From the NCBI GenBank assembly GCA_963971425.1, contig OZ020524.1, forward strand, positions 8,249,845 to 8,313,844: DNA of 64,000 bases, in the 5' to 3' direction. The notes under the pieces were generated by a model. That model was not told the origin of the DNA. It worked only from the letters and a program-made list of their open reading frames with translations, and made no database searches. This DNA is from Bryoerythrophyllum caledonicum. Lineage: Eukaryota; Streptophyta; Bryopsida; Pottiales; Pottiaceae. Shown in pieces: positions 1-11,150 of this stretch (the stretch's first letter is position 1; each line of letters begins with the position of its first letter). The position numbers and the translations under genes are program-made.

Positions 1-600
1 TCCTTCCATATTCAAAAACTTCAATTTCACCAACTTATTGATGTCTTGGGGCAACTCTCTTAATTCACTGCAATTATTGAGTATTAGCATTTGTAACTCT
101 TTGCAAGCTGGAACCTGCAATACCACCAAAGAGACATCAAGTTATTTGAAATAGATTCTAGAAAAGATATCTTGTTTCATTCAAACAAACTTGTTTTGCC
201 TTCATACATAGAATACAAACACAAATGAGATTGTAATAGCTAACATCCATTAAAACAATCTTGATATTTGATATACTGTTGGAGCAATGCATTGGACACC
301 TAGTGACTAATTGACAACAAACAATAATCTTACACTGGATTCGAAGGCCAGAGGCCAAACACAAGTGAGGGAGTCACTATTCCCAAGATCTAGAACAACT
401 AAGTTTGGTAAGGTCAAGCTCAAAGGCATTTCTTTGTAAGGCATGTATCTCCATTGCAACCACCTTAATTCTTCACACCATTCTGAAAAGTCACCATCCA
501 CGGGGCAACCATCCAATCGGAGGTATCTCAATTCCCTCATCCTTGCATATAGTTCTACTTTGCAAGTTGTACCACAATTCTCTCCAACTACGGTGAGCGC
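1..600 (-). pseudogene. TNL resistance gene, LRR part (partial)
   Basis: Two minus-strand exon-like blocks encode leucine-rich repeat sequence. The block near 540-307 reads ELRYLRLDGCP, then ELRWLQW, then LPNLVVLDLGNS, the usual start of the LRR region in TIR-NBS-LRR proteins. After an intron-like gap, an acceptor (AG at 116-115) leads into a second block from 114 to the window edge, reading ELQMLILNNCSELRELP and KLKFLNMEG. These proteins are intracellular immune receptors. The LRR part lies downstream, in transcription order, of the NB-ARC fragment at 3794-4258 and is separated from it by a Tigger element. Because the NB-ARC part carries stops and a frame break, the locus is treated as a pseudogene. 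The gene runs off the left edge. Confidence 0.7.
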
Positions 601-844
601 TAAGACTTTGTCAGAACCCTAAGCATGCAACACATGAGTTAGCTACAAATTATGCATGAGATTATTAATATATACAGAAACTTATAAGTTCCAAATTGAG
701 ATTTTCCACAAATCATATTTCAAACATTTAGCAATATGACATAATTCTTTCCTTCGTGTGCATGCATAAAATTAAATTAAAGCATTTTACTTAAGAAATC
801 TTACATGCTTTTTTAAGAACCTTCATAGCAATTGAAGAACCCCA

Positions 845-3793
845 TACAGTCACAACTCTATAAATGTTACAGGCCGGGAGCAGAAAATTTATAACATATA
901 TAGAATTATAACAACTAACATTTATAGAATTTAACACCACAATATATAGCATTTATAGAAATAACACTTAAAAAACCTCAAATTAAACAATATAACATTT
1001 ATAAAAATAAAGGATGAAAATACAAATGATACAACATAATTCAACTAAACTAATTGTAAAACATAATCCATATTGTAGTAGCTTGACGAGATTCTTCCAA
1101 CTAAACTAACTGAAAGAAAGAATCTATAGTGGTTTGATGACAATCTTCCAAACGATGAGATGAAACTTCCTTATGAAGTGCTCGGATGGTTCTAATGTGT
1201 GATAGAACATCATTTGGTCTTTGTTGAAAGTATTTTTCCAAAGTCTCTAGACAACGCTCAGCAGCTCCAAATCCCACAACTTCTTCCACTACATCAACCA
1301 TAGCCTCATCAACATCAACTTCTTGATGTTCGGTAGGAAGCATATCCAAGAAATCCTCATCGGTGGGTTCATAGGGATTGTTTAAGTCATATTCTAGCTC
1401 ATAATTTAGATATTCATGAGCACCCATGGCAGAAGTCTCTCCAATATTAGAAGATAACAATGTCAATTGATGAAGTAAAGCAGTAATCTCATCAACCTCT
1501 TCTGTCTGTCTAGTTTCCTCTATCTCCCTCTCAAAAAGGATTGAAAGAATGCTAGTATGTTTCCAACAATTTTTAATTGTTGTTGTTGTGACTCCAACAC
1601 GCCACGCCCGCTCTACCATAATGATAGCTTGATACAAATCAATTGCAAACACCTTGTTTGCAATAAGACATTCTATCTCGTATTGAATCAATAACTTTCA
1701 GTATTGTGCCTTGAAAGATGTTATTATGCCTGCATCCATAGGTTGAAAATGGCTAGTTGTGTTTGGAGGTAAGAAAACTAATTGTGTCACCCTTAATCGT
1801 GAACCCACGTTTGGCACCTGGTGACCAGAAAAATTATCCACAAGCAAAATTACCTTTTCTTTCTGTGCCAATATCATTCTCCTCTGAAAATCCAGTATAA
1901 ATTGCTCAAAAATATTCGTAGTCATCCATGCCTTCTTGTTAGCAGCCCATTTAATCCCTAAGTTTTATGGATTTAAAATGTGCCTGGAAGTCAAGGCTCT
2001 GGGCCTTTGAAACTGATTAATAATCAGTGGAGGGAGGCAAATAGTCCTTGTAGTGTTTGCTGTGAGCGCTATGGTAATTCTCTCTTTCTGTTTCTTCTTT
2101 CCAGAGAGTCTTCTGGTAGCCAAAGTATGACTTGGCTCCAATCTATAAAATAGGCATGTCTCATCCATATTAAAAACATCATCACTATTGTATTCAGATA
2201 CAAGAGCTTTGATTTCTTCCATCCTCAATACAACTTCTGTTGAAGTATCAACAGAAGCATCTTCTCCGTGACGCGTATAGGCTCGAATGTTAAATTTGCC
2301 TACCCATCCATATGAGAAGTGAAGTTCCTTCTCGCTGTGATCTCTTGGCATTAAAGTGTACAATCGCTTTGCTGCAGCTATCACTAAGTCATCGGATATG
2401 GTAGCACCCCGCTCTTGCATTGTGATAATCCAGTTGAAGGTGGCTTGTTCCACTTATGGACACTGGACCATTCTAATGCGTTTTGTATCAGCTAAATGAC
2501 CCACATCAAAAGTAGTGAGTGACTCCTTACATTTCAACAACCTACCGATAGTCATCTGCGTAACTGAAGTTCCATACCTCGCATTGGCCCATTCAGTCAA
2601 AGCCTTGTTGCTCATTTTTTGCCCTGAAGCCAACAAACTCTCACGATGAGATAGAATCTCTTATTTCTCTTTAAAGGAGAACTCCCAGCGCCTAGCTATT
2701 GTGAACTCTCCGCTTCTACCCAATACACAATGCTCAAAACATAAATGTCCCTTGTGTACACAAAATCCTCATAAAAATTAATGGTGCCTCGACCACCAAA
2801 AACCTTGAGCAAAATCAATTTGGGTTGAATTAGAAACCAAGTGGCTAAAATAAAGTAGATAATAGAATAAATTGTGAGAGCTTCTTGCAAAATAAAATTC
2901 TGGAACTTGGGGCCTGTTGTTGGTGCTAAATGTTTGAGCCTGATGCTAGTTCAACAAATGTCTAAGTCAATGACATTGGATTGTGTTATCATCTAATCAT
3001 TGTGCCTCATGATGCCAATGAAACTTGATAAAATGTCCCAAGTCTTGATGATGATTATTAATTTGAAAATAAAAATTCTAGAATCATCCTAGGTGTTGCA
3101 GCCGCATGCCTGATGATGCATGATGATGTATGCCAACGATGCAAAGTCTCAAGTCTCGATGATACTTGATGGAGAGTTTAAAAATGAATAAAAAAAAACC
3201 CAAATGCCAGAATCCTTTCGCTGCCACAATCATGCCAAAATCGTCCAAAATCGTCAGAATGCTAGAATGCTAAAGCCGATGCCCAATGCCTGATGCTCTT
3301 GCTTGGCTCAAAATCCAATGCCCAAGCCTAACTATCTCTGACGGACTCTAACCCAGAACCCTAAACCTAAATCTCTGACCCAAAACCTTGCAAGTTTCCT
3401 ACCTACACTGCAAGAAAGGTTACTCAAGTCGTCTCACTAGCTCTTCTCGCCCTCTCACCATTCCTCCAAAATTTAAAACTTGATTCAAAGTGCATAGAGA
3501 TGATTCTCTCAATAAGAATGAACATACAAGTTATGCTCAAAACATATGGTATAATGTGTATGTGAAGATTTAAGTATAAAATCTATGGTTTTCATGTATG
3601 ATTATGTTGTTTTTCCCCAAATCTAACACTTCTAGAATTGAATTAACAAAGGAGGGAGTGGAGAATGTTATAACATTTAACATATAACACTTACTAGTGT
3701 TAAAATGAGCGTTTTTCTATGGAAGCAAAATTTTCATAACATATATGGAATTATAACACTTATAGAAGTAACATTTATAGAGTTGTGACTGTA
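845..3793 (-). mobile_element. pogo/Tigger-like DNA transposon, full length with TIRs
   Basis: The element starts TACAGTCACAACTCTATAAA at 845 and ends with the inverted copy closing at 3793. The inverted repeat is about 25 bp, with the TA dinucleotide at each edge expected for the Tc1/mariner-pogo superfamily. It is 2,949 bp long, typical of Tigger. Internal subterminal stretches rich in ATAACATTTATAGAA repeat near both ends. It encloses a decayed transposase on the minus strand and lies between the NB-ARC and LRR blocks of a TNL gene. Confidence 0.85.
1101..2700 (-). pseudogene. Tigger/pogo transposase, decayed
   Basis: The reading direction is 2700 down to 1101. An N-terminal CENP-B/pogo-type helix-turn-helix is seen (NKALTEWANARYG, TIGRLLK). 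The DDE_1 core follows, with first Asp in FNMDETCLFYRL, second in ILLVDNFSGHQ and third in FQPMDAGIITSFKAQY; the last two are separated by 33 residues. The C-terminal acidic part continues to 1101. The catalytic triad can still be read, but stops and frame changes fall near 2455, 1960 and 1695, so no full-length product is possible. In the live family the enzyme cuts and pastes its element at TA sites. It could not be the source for itself but is a good family marker. Confidence 0.85.
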
Positions 3794-4258
3794 TTATATG
3801 GCTTTGCAATTTTGGTCTGTGTAATGATTTTTGCAGTACCAAATTCCGTCCCATATCTCGCTAAAGGTCATGCATGCTAAGCTTGTTGTTGACCATTTTA
3901 ACCAAACACTTATCAATCAATCTGCTCAATAACCAACTTAATGATCCATCATGCAGGATCATTAAAATCCCAAACTTCAATGGCTACCCTCTCAGGATGG
4001 CCAAGTATGAAGCAAGCAATGTCCAAAAACATGCATTTCTCATCTTCCGCCAAGTTGACATAACTTAATTGAAGACTATTGATGATATCTCCACCTTTTC
4101 GTAGAGCCAAATTTGCTTCTCGCCAAAATCTCGTATGAATGGAGATATTCTTCTCATCAAATAAAAATCCTCCCATGACTTCCAATGCAAAGTGGCAATC
4201 CACTACACGTTCCCGGCTGTTTGCAGCATCACTTCCATCTGCGAGCAACCCATAAAGA
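3794..4258 (-). pseudogene. TNL resistance gene, NB-ARC C-terminal part
   Basis: The minus strand encodes the end of an NB-ARC domain: HFALEVMGGFLF (the GLPLAL region), a tryptophan-spaced helix, LQLSYVNLAEDEKCMFLDIACFI, then after a frame shift LSRLIDKCLVKMVNNKLSMHD, which holds the MHD motif, and GRNLV. FLDIACF is a hallmark of TNL-type receptors, which act as nucleotide-dependent switches in plant immunity. A stop directly after MHDL and a frame break near 3950 show it is inactive. The Tigger element begins immediately after this block. The TIR domain and P-loop that should lie at higher coordinates were not found. Confidence 0.75.
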
Positions 4259-4603
4259 CTGATATCACAAACAACTTATAAAGTAACAACAAACGTCACA
4301 CAACAAAAACAATAAGTATAAGGCAAGGATTTTCGAGAGTGACTAGTATCGAATCTTTTAGGCTCAGAACCGCCAGAATAAGTGGAACGTATGCTTGAAT
4401 CCTTGCGTGAAAGGTCGCCATGTTAGAAATTCAACGCTGTAGCTAGAAAAACCATGGAAAAAGATCCAGTTCACAAAGCTCACACTCTAGGCAATACAAC
4501 GCTACATCTTAAGAGCAACCCGTCCGTTGTTGCCCGATTCCCATATGGTGCATCTTTCTCGTATACTTTATCCCAAAATACGAACTCTCCAACAATGGAT
4601 CTT
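4259..4603. other. No gene seen
   Basis: Unique-looking AT-rich sequence between the NB-ARC fragment and a TTAA element; possibly intron of the broken TNL. No motif recognised. Confidence 0.4.
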
Positions 4604-5532
4604 TTAACCCTTAAACGACGGAGCCTATGACCGTTATGAAAATATGTGACGTTTATAATTTAATTATGCAAGGTTGATAATTTAAAATATAAAACGTTTT
4701 TGACGTTTATAACTCAAATTTATATAACTTATATATACAACGTTTAAGTTATATTTAAATATACGACAGATATTTAAGTTAAATATAACTTAAACAACGT
4801 TTATAACTCAAATGACGGAGCCTATGACGGAGCCTATGACCATTATAATTGCTATTAAAAAAATGTCAATCAATTGTATGCTCAAGTTTCTCATCAAATG
4901 CAAGTGGAATTTTATTTTTTTTAAATCAGAGATGAGATCATATGTCTCAATTGTGTTACAAAAATCACAGATTTTTTGTGGAAATTTGAATTTTTTGTGA
5001 TTTTCTGAAGAAAAAGTGAAGAAAACTCATATTAAATACATATTATGCTAAAAAATTCTGAAAATTTCATCAAAGGTGGACATTATAGTACCAAAACTTG
5101 TGGTGTAAATGAAAGTTCCGAGTTTGGCGAAAATTAGAACCACGGTTATAGGTCCAAGTTCAAATTGCAATAACTTTTTCAATTTTACGTTTTATTTTTA
5201 TTTTTAAAATGGTATGGAAACTAGACATCATTAGCTTCATTTTATTAGTTGGACTAAAATTCAAAAAATATCATTTTGATAGATTGAATTCAGATCTAGA
5301 GCTAGAGCTAGAAGTTTCTCAATTTCACAGTATTGCGATCCGTGTCACAGGCATTTCCTTTCTTAGATAAAACATGATTACCTCAATGAGGCAAGTTTCA
5401 TCATCATCTTATGCTTGTACATACAAGGAACTCTCCTAACAGAATTGGATGAAAAACAATTGTACGTTGATTATCATCCAATAATGTCATCCGAGAAGCC
5501 AATTTCTCGTTGCTTCGGCGTTTAAGGATTAA
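4604..5532. mobile_element. TTAA-target non-autonomous element (subfamily B)
   Basis: TTAA flanks both ends (4604-4607 and 5529-5532), with termini TTAACCCTTAAACG and CGTTTAAGGATTAA. The phrase GACGGAGCCTATGACC is present three times in the left 250 bp. Interior sequence matches the elements at 7453-8840 and 30990-31470 (for example the block around 5040-5120). It has no coding capacity. A TTAA target with short CCC-starting repeats is the signature of the piggyBac superfamily; that assignment is inference. Confidence 0.6.
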
Positions 5533-5708
5533 AAGGTTCGTTGTCGGTAAGCGCGTTTTCCACCTGAGAAACCTAAGACCCGATTGTCGGTAAAACGTTC
5601 TCCACATCCTCTCAAAAGAACAAACCTTCAGGATCGACAGAAATGAAAACCCACTTAGACCCCAAACATGATACTCGATTTCGCCACCACTCAGAACTGT
5701 TGTTCACA
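5533..5708. other. No gene seen
   Basis: Short spacer between two inverted-repeat elements. A minus-strand open frame crosses it but resembles nothing I know. Confidence 0.4.
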
Positions 5709-6624
5709 ACTACACCGTTCACTGAATATAGTATGGAGGTATAGGTAATGTGGATGAAAATTGATGTGGACCACATCAATTCTAGTTTTGGATGAAAATT
5801 GAGGTAGACCACATCAATTTTGGTTATTGTATATAATATTAATATGTTATTATTTTATGTTATTATTATGTTATTATATTATTATTATGTTATTATTATT
5901 TTATTATTTTATAATGTTAATATTCTTATGTTAATATTATTATATGTTATATTATATTATAATGTTATGTTGATATTCTTATGTTATATTCTTATGTTAT
6001 AAAATAATATTATTATGTTATATTATGTTATTATGTTATTATATTATTATGTTATTATTTTATTACTAGTGGCATATCAGTGTCCTTTGGACACCTTTTC
6101 TTGTTGGATAATTTTTGTTTGAGATCAAATCCAAATCCTAATGAAAGGACACATTCAAATGATTCCTCTAAATGGTACATTCAAAGGATTCCTCCAAAGG
6201 GAACATTCAATGGATTCCTCCAAAGGGCACAGAAAGTCATCCAAAAGTTCCATTTTCATCCATGGAGCTCAATTTTCATCGGCGCGTTCATCAATCGGCG
6301 CGCTCATTTCTCATCCTGTATTCTTTTATATATATAGATGTTATTATATTATTATGTTATTATTTTATTATGTTATTATTATATTATTATATTATGTTAT
6401 TATCATGTTATTATATTATAATTTTGGTTTTGAGTACAATTTGTAAAAACTTATCCACATCAATTCCCGTGTCTTTTATTGTGAAACAAGCCACACTATT
6501 TCTAATGGACATGATTTGATGTGGATGGAAAATTCAAGTGGACCACTTTAATTTGCATTTATTGAAATTACTGTAGGAAATTTCAAATCGTCTAGTCTAC
6601 ACTATATTCAGGGAACGGTGTAGT
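5709..6624. mobile_element. Inverted-repeat element with TTA-rich core
   Basis: A 24-bp terminal inverted repeat with one mismatch is visible at 5709-5732 and 6601-6624, beginning ACTACACCGTTC. The 916-bp interior is non-coding: two TTATTATG-type microsatellite tracts flank a short segment with three imperfect copies of a 27-29-bp repeat containing GGATTCCTCCAAAGG. No clear target duplication was found, so the superfamily is open. Confidence 0.6.
5820..6070. repeat. TTA/TTATG-rich microsatellite
   Basis: About 250 bp composed almost only of ATT, TTA and ATG units (TTATTATGTTATTATT and variants). A second tract of the same kind lies at 6335-6420 inside the same inverted-repeat element. Confidence 0.85.
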
Positions 6625-6800
6625 GAAAGATTGCAAAAAGACAGTTACTAGCCACTTACCAATTGGCCAGCAGCGGCATGCAAATGATTCTGGAGCGGCT
6701 ACGCTAGACTTGATAGATAGGCAAACGTAGGAAGAGCAAGAGTGGAGAGATGACTCACTCAGCTGTGGCATCGGACTAAGTTCTCTACTCCGCATCGACA
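6625..6800. other. Unidentified non-repeat fragment
   Basis: Normal base composition and an open minus-strand frame that may once have continued into 7225-7452, now split by the element at 6801-7224. No family recognised. Confidence 0.3.
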
Positions 6801-7224
6801 GTAACGTCAAAATACCTTAAACCGACACTTTAGTGATTCTGTGTTTCAAAAGTTGAGATTTAATTGCAAAAAAAATATGCTTGGGTAGAGAAATAAGGTT
6901 CTGATTTGTGAGAGAATTTTTTTTTGAAAACAACGTTGTAGATTGTGAGAAAAAAGAAAGAAAGTGGGTTTCCTCCAATCAACCCTAAAGCAACCAGGTT
7001 TAGTGACAAAACCAAACCTTAAAAGCACATTAAACCGTCACCTCTATCCCACCAAACCGCCAACTCCATCCAGCTCCATCCTTGCATTCATTGGTGGGCT
7101 TGGAATAGACTTGGAATATTTCTGACAGAAATTATGACAACAAAAGAGAGGAAGAAATCGGTTCTGACGAGGTCTGTAGGGTCGCTTCAGGGTTGAGTGT
7201 CGGTTTAAGGTATTTTGACGTTAC
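6801..7224. mobile_element. 424-bp MITE with perfect 29-bp TIRs
   Basis: The first 29 bases, starting GTAACGTCAAAATACC, are the exact reverse complement of the last 29. The interior is AT-rich and non-coding. Perfect termini suggest a recent insertion compared with its neighbours. The target duplication is not clear; a TA duplication just inside the repeat is possible. Confidence 0.75.
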
Positions 7225-7452
7225 ACTTCTGGAAAATCAAGCAACATCGCGAATGGCGTGACAACTCTTACAAGGGGCTTCATGGCCGGCAACCCCAACG
7301 CTCTGAAGTTTCGAATGAAAGTCATTGACCTATTCAAAATTACTTGTTGCACAAGTTTTCGATGTGCCAAACCATACCGTTTGACTGGTGCAACAGGTAT
7401 TGACTCCGGAATATTCAGGTGAGCTTTGGACTTTTCAGTCCACCCGCTACTC

Positions 7453-8840
7453 CTAAACCCCTGAAGGACAGAGCCTATGACCGTGGCATCATTCCCTATT
7501 TCCATTCCATTGTGTGCTCTATTTCTTCATTAAATATAGGTGGAATTTTTTTTAATTTATTTTTCACACATGAGATCGCATGTCTTGTTTGGGTCACAAA
7601 AAATGCAGATTTTTGAGTGAAATTTTATGATTATTGTGGTTTTCCCAAGAAAAAGTGAAGAAAATTCATATCAAATCCAACGTATGCCTAAAAATTCTGA
7701 AAATCTCACCGGAGTTGTACATCACACTGCCAAAACTTTAGGTGTAGATGAATCTTCCATGTTCACCTAAAATTAGGATGAACGTGTCGAGCTAAAATTA
7801 GTATAAATAGATGAAACTTCCGTGTTCTAGCTTTTGCTCCAAATTTGAATGAGCAAGACATACACCTTTGGACTAACGATTCTTTAACTAACATCTTTCA
7901 TTTGGAGGTCATTTCAATATTTGGATCTTATCTTGCTCAAATACAACACCGTACATGTAGAATACATGCCATTTTGCAACTTCTCAAGCATATAGTAGGT
8001 GCAATAATTATCTAAACTAGAATTGTCATGTGTCATTGAATTGGACTCAACACAAATACAAATTCTAATAACTATTGTATACATCAATTCTTACACCTTG
8101 TATGTCAACTACACCAAAAAAATCATGTTGCAAACCAAATGTGGCTTCTCATACCTTTATTGGTTAATTCTGAAACCCTTGAGAAGCCAAAAAGTAGCTT
8201 CCTAGATGACATTTGAGGATGAAAATTGATGAATACAATTGTTTCTCATCCAAATTTTTTGGTGGAGAGTTCATTGAACGTGTAAGTATTAGTTGTTGAT
8301 GAAACTTGCCTCATTGAGAGCCTAGTCATGTTTTATCTGGAGAAGAAATTCTTTGTGACATGGATCTCAATGTAGTGTATTTAAGAAACATCAACCTCTA
8401 GCTCGAAATCTGAATTTGAGTCATTAAAATGATTTTTAATGAGTCCAAAATTTGAGTCCAACTGATGAAATGAATTTTATGAAATCTAGTTTCCATTCCA
8501 AATTGAAAAATTGAAAAATACATAAAATTGAATAAGTTATTGCAAATTGAACTTTGGGCCTATAACCATGGTTGACCAATTTTCTAATTTTAGCTGAACA
8601 TGGAAGTTTCATTTACACCACACGTTTTGGCACTATGATGTACACTTTTGGTGAAATTTTTAGAATTTTTAAGCACAATCTATACTTGATATGAATTTTC
8701 TTCACTTTTTCTTAATAATATTACAATTTCCATTCTACTATGATTTGAATAATTCCATTCTACTATGATTGGGTAATAATCATAGTAGAATGGAAATTGG
8801 GATTGTGCCACGGTCATAGGCTCCGTCCTTTAAAGGTTAA
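7453..8840. mobile_element. TTAA-target non-autonomous element (subfamily B)
   Basis: The ends are inverted copies of CAGAGCCTATGACCGTGG (left, 7469 onward; right as CCACGGTCATAGGCTCCG), preceded by CCCCTGAAGGA and closed by TCCTTTAAAGGTTAA. The right TTAA is intact (8837-8840); the left has decayed to CTAA. The 1.39-kb interior is non-coding and shares blocks with 4604-5532 and 30990-31470. Confidence 0.65.
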
Positions 8841-9221
8841 TGATTTTGATTATACCTTTTCACATGTGCAACACCATAATCGTTACCTGACCTATGAACA
8901 CACACTTCGTTGTCCAAATTCACATGACGATACCGAAACTAGAATTCAAGCTAGACTCAGATCCTGAAGTCGAATCATATCGGCGTTCCAATTGCCATGA
9001 CCAGTGATCCTGGACTTAGGAAATCACACTCTAACATACTTCCAATGTAATCTACTCCTACGTAAGTCCAAATAAATATTTCCTTGTACACTTTCCCCGT
9101 TCAGGTACACGTTGGTTTGCAAGTGATAGGTTGTCTGGAGACGTTGCCAAGAAACTCGAAGTCACACTCGTCGTGCGTGTCCTCGGTCTTGTTCTGTCTT
9201 TCAAGTTTGAGAAAGTGGATG
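8841..9221. other. No gene seen
   Basis: Unique-looking spacer with no recognisable coding sequence or structure. Confidence 0.4.
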
Positions 9222-9224
9222 TTA

Positions 9225-9719
9225 GAGCATCTCCACCCCGCACCGCAAACCGCCAAACTGGCGGTGCGGGGTGGTTGAGTGCCCACACCGCATGCCCCAA
9301 AACGGGGCATTGGTGCAAGGATTTGGAGTTTAGGCGAGCCCCGAACGGGGAACTGGGGTTGGGCACCCAGCTCCCGAGGGTTTGCAATTTCGGCCCGCCC
9401 ACTCCCCGCATGCCACGTGGCATGTCAGGAGTGGAGCGGTCGGATTTTTATTTTTTTTAAAATAAAATTTAAAAATATATTTCGATTTTTTAATAAAAAT
9501 AAACAAAAGAAAACATTGAGACAGAAATTTATTTTATTTTAAATATTTTTTTTAATATTTTTTTTTATTTTTTTAAAATAAAAAAATCCTGAAGCTGCCG
9601 GCCAGCTGCAGCTGCCTGCGGGTGCGGGGAAGGAAGGATAACTCCTCCCCCGTCTCCCTTAGCCCACACCAAAATCTCCCCTTGACGTGGGAGTTTCCCC
9701 GCCAGGGGTGGAGATGCTC
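9225..9719. mobile_element. PIF/Harbinger-like MITE with TTA target duplication
   Basis: The termini are GAGCATCTCCACCCC and its inverted copy, each followed outward by TTA (9222-9224, 9720-9722). A 3-bp TTA duplication with a GAGCATCTCCA end is typical of plant PIF/Harbinger-derived MITEs. Its edges are GC-rich and contain a second inverted repeat (CCGCCAAACTGGCGG region), while the centre is A/T homopolymer. Open frames inside it are composition artefacts. Confidence 0.8.
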
Positions 9720-9776
9720 TTATAGACTATAAAAGTTGTATCGGCAGGTTTTGGCACCCTTCTCATAATTTTCCGT

Positions 9777-10150
9777 CACTACTGCAAATTAGGCTCTTTT
9801 CGACACTATTTTTTCGACAGCTCTTTGTGAATTGTTGGAAAAGTGTCAAAAACTTGTGCATGTTACAAGCAAGTGTCAAAAACTTGTGCATATTACAAGC
9901 AAGTGTCGAAAACTTGTGCATATTACAAGCAAGAGTGAGAAAAAGTGTCGAAAACTAGTGCACATTACCACATATTGTCAAAGGTTGTGCATATAACAAG
10001 CAAGTGTCAAAAAAATTGTCAAAAGCTTGTGCATATTACAACATATTGTGATAAAGTTGTGCACATTACAAGCATGTGTCAAAAATAGTGTTGAAAACTT
10101 TTGCACATTACAATATATTGTTGACAACTTAAGCTTATTATAACATGATC
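9777..10150. mobile_element. CACTA-like terminus with subterminal repeats
   Basis: The sequence starts CACTACTGCAAATTAGG followed by TTTTCGACAC units. Three near-identical tandem 30-bp units (9839-9930, containing AAGTGTCAAAAACTTGTGCA) and several diverged ones follow, some in inverted form. CACTA elements have such ends and subterminal motif arrays. The opposite end was not found, so this is probably a fragment. Confidence 0.5.
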
Positions 10151-10857
10151 AAATAAATATAAATATATATATATATATATATTATAAAATGTATTGAAAA
10201 CTTGTGTACATACTTTATATTGCACATAGTGTTATGAAGTTGTATAGATACTTTATGAATATCCCCAAAATGTCAAAACTTATGCACATACTTTGAGCAC
10301 ATGCTTGTAGGGTAAAATCAATGTGATAAAATCTTATTTCACATTTTAAGCAACAAATCAAAAACATTGTTGCATATATATAACATTTGTATGCCTCTGT
10401 GGTATGTGATGGTCATTTGTACTTAATAAATGAAACTTTAGATTCTAGTTTCTGCACTTGACTGTCAAAATGACAAATTGCGTATAGAACTTCTAAGATG
10501 AAACAAATCTTATTTCCTTTTATATGAAATTGTGAACTTTCTATAAAAAATATATATTAATATTAAAAATCTTATTAAAATTTCAAAAAATAATGATAGA
10601 AACAAAAATAAAATGAGACAAAATGATAGTCATCATATTATTGGAAGAAAATGATAGAAAATTTTACTCAAAACAAATGTATTTCTTCTCAATAGAATAT
10701 TTAATTTGTTTTCAATTTGTTATGTTAAAAACAACTGGACAATGCAAATTTTTCATTTTAAGCTTAATGATTTTCATACTCCACAATGATGTACTGTACA
10801 ATACCCTCACACAAGTATACGTACTTTTTGCTTATGAATGTTTCCACACTACATTGC
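10151..10857. other. AT-rich, no gene seen
   Basis: Contains a short AT dinucleotide run near 10160-10185 and otherwise featureless AT-rich DNA. Confidence 0.4.
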
Positions 10858-11150
10858 TGCCAACTTTGACACCCTCCTGAGGATTGAAAAATTGTCAATT
10901 TACCATGAAATTTTTGGCACAAGATCATTTCTATGTTGACAACATGTGTGCCAAATTTCAAGTCTAAAAGATGAATAAAATAAGATATTCAAAATTTGCC
11001 AACATGTGTAGCTATGAGAAAAGTTTCACAGCTGCCAACTTTGACATCCTCCTAAGGACGAGAAGAATTCTTTTGCCCATGGAATTCTTAGCGTGAGACC
11101 ACTTCTATGTTTATTACATGTGCAAAAAATTTCAAGCCCAAATGATCCAT
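10858..11150. repeat. Diverged tandem duplication (about 170 bp unit)
   Basis: Two copies of a unit begin CTGCCAACTTTGACA, at about 10860 and 11032, each followed by CCTCCT, a run related to CATGAAATTTTTGGC, and a CAAATTTCAAG block. Non-coding. Confidence 0.6.

Noticed and set aside
9058..9542. Overlapping open frames on both strands
   Set aside because: They lie in the GC-rich edge of a MITE and reflect composition.
9839..9930. CRISPR-like direct repeats
   Set aside because: Units are contiguous with no unique spacers, in a eukaryotic context.
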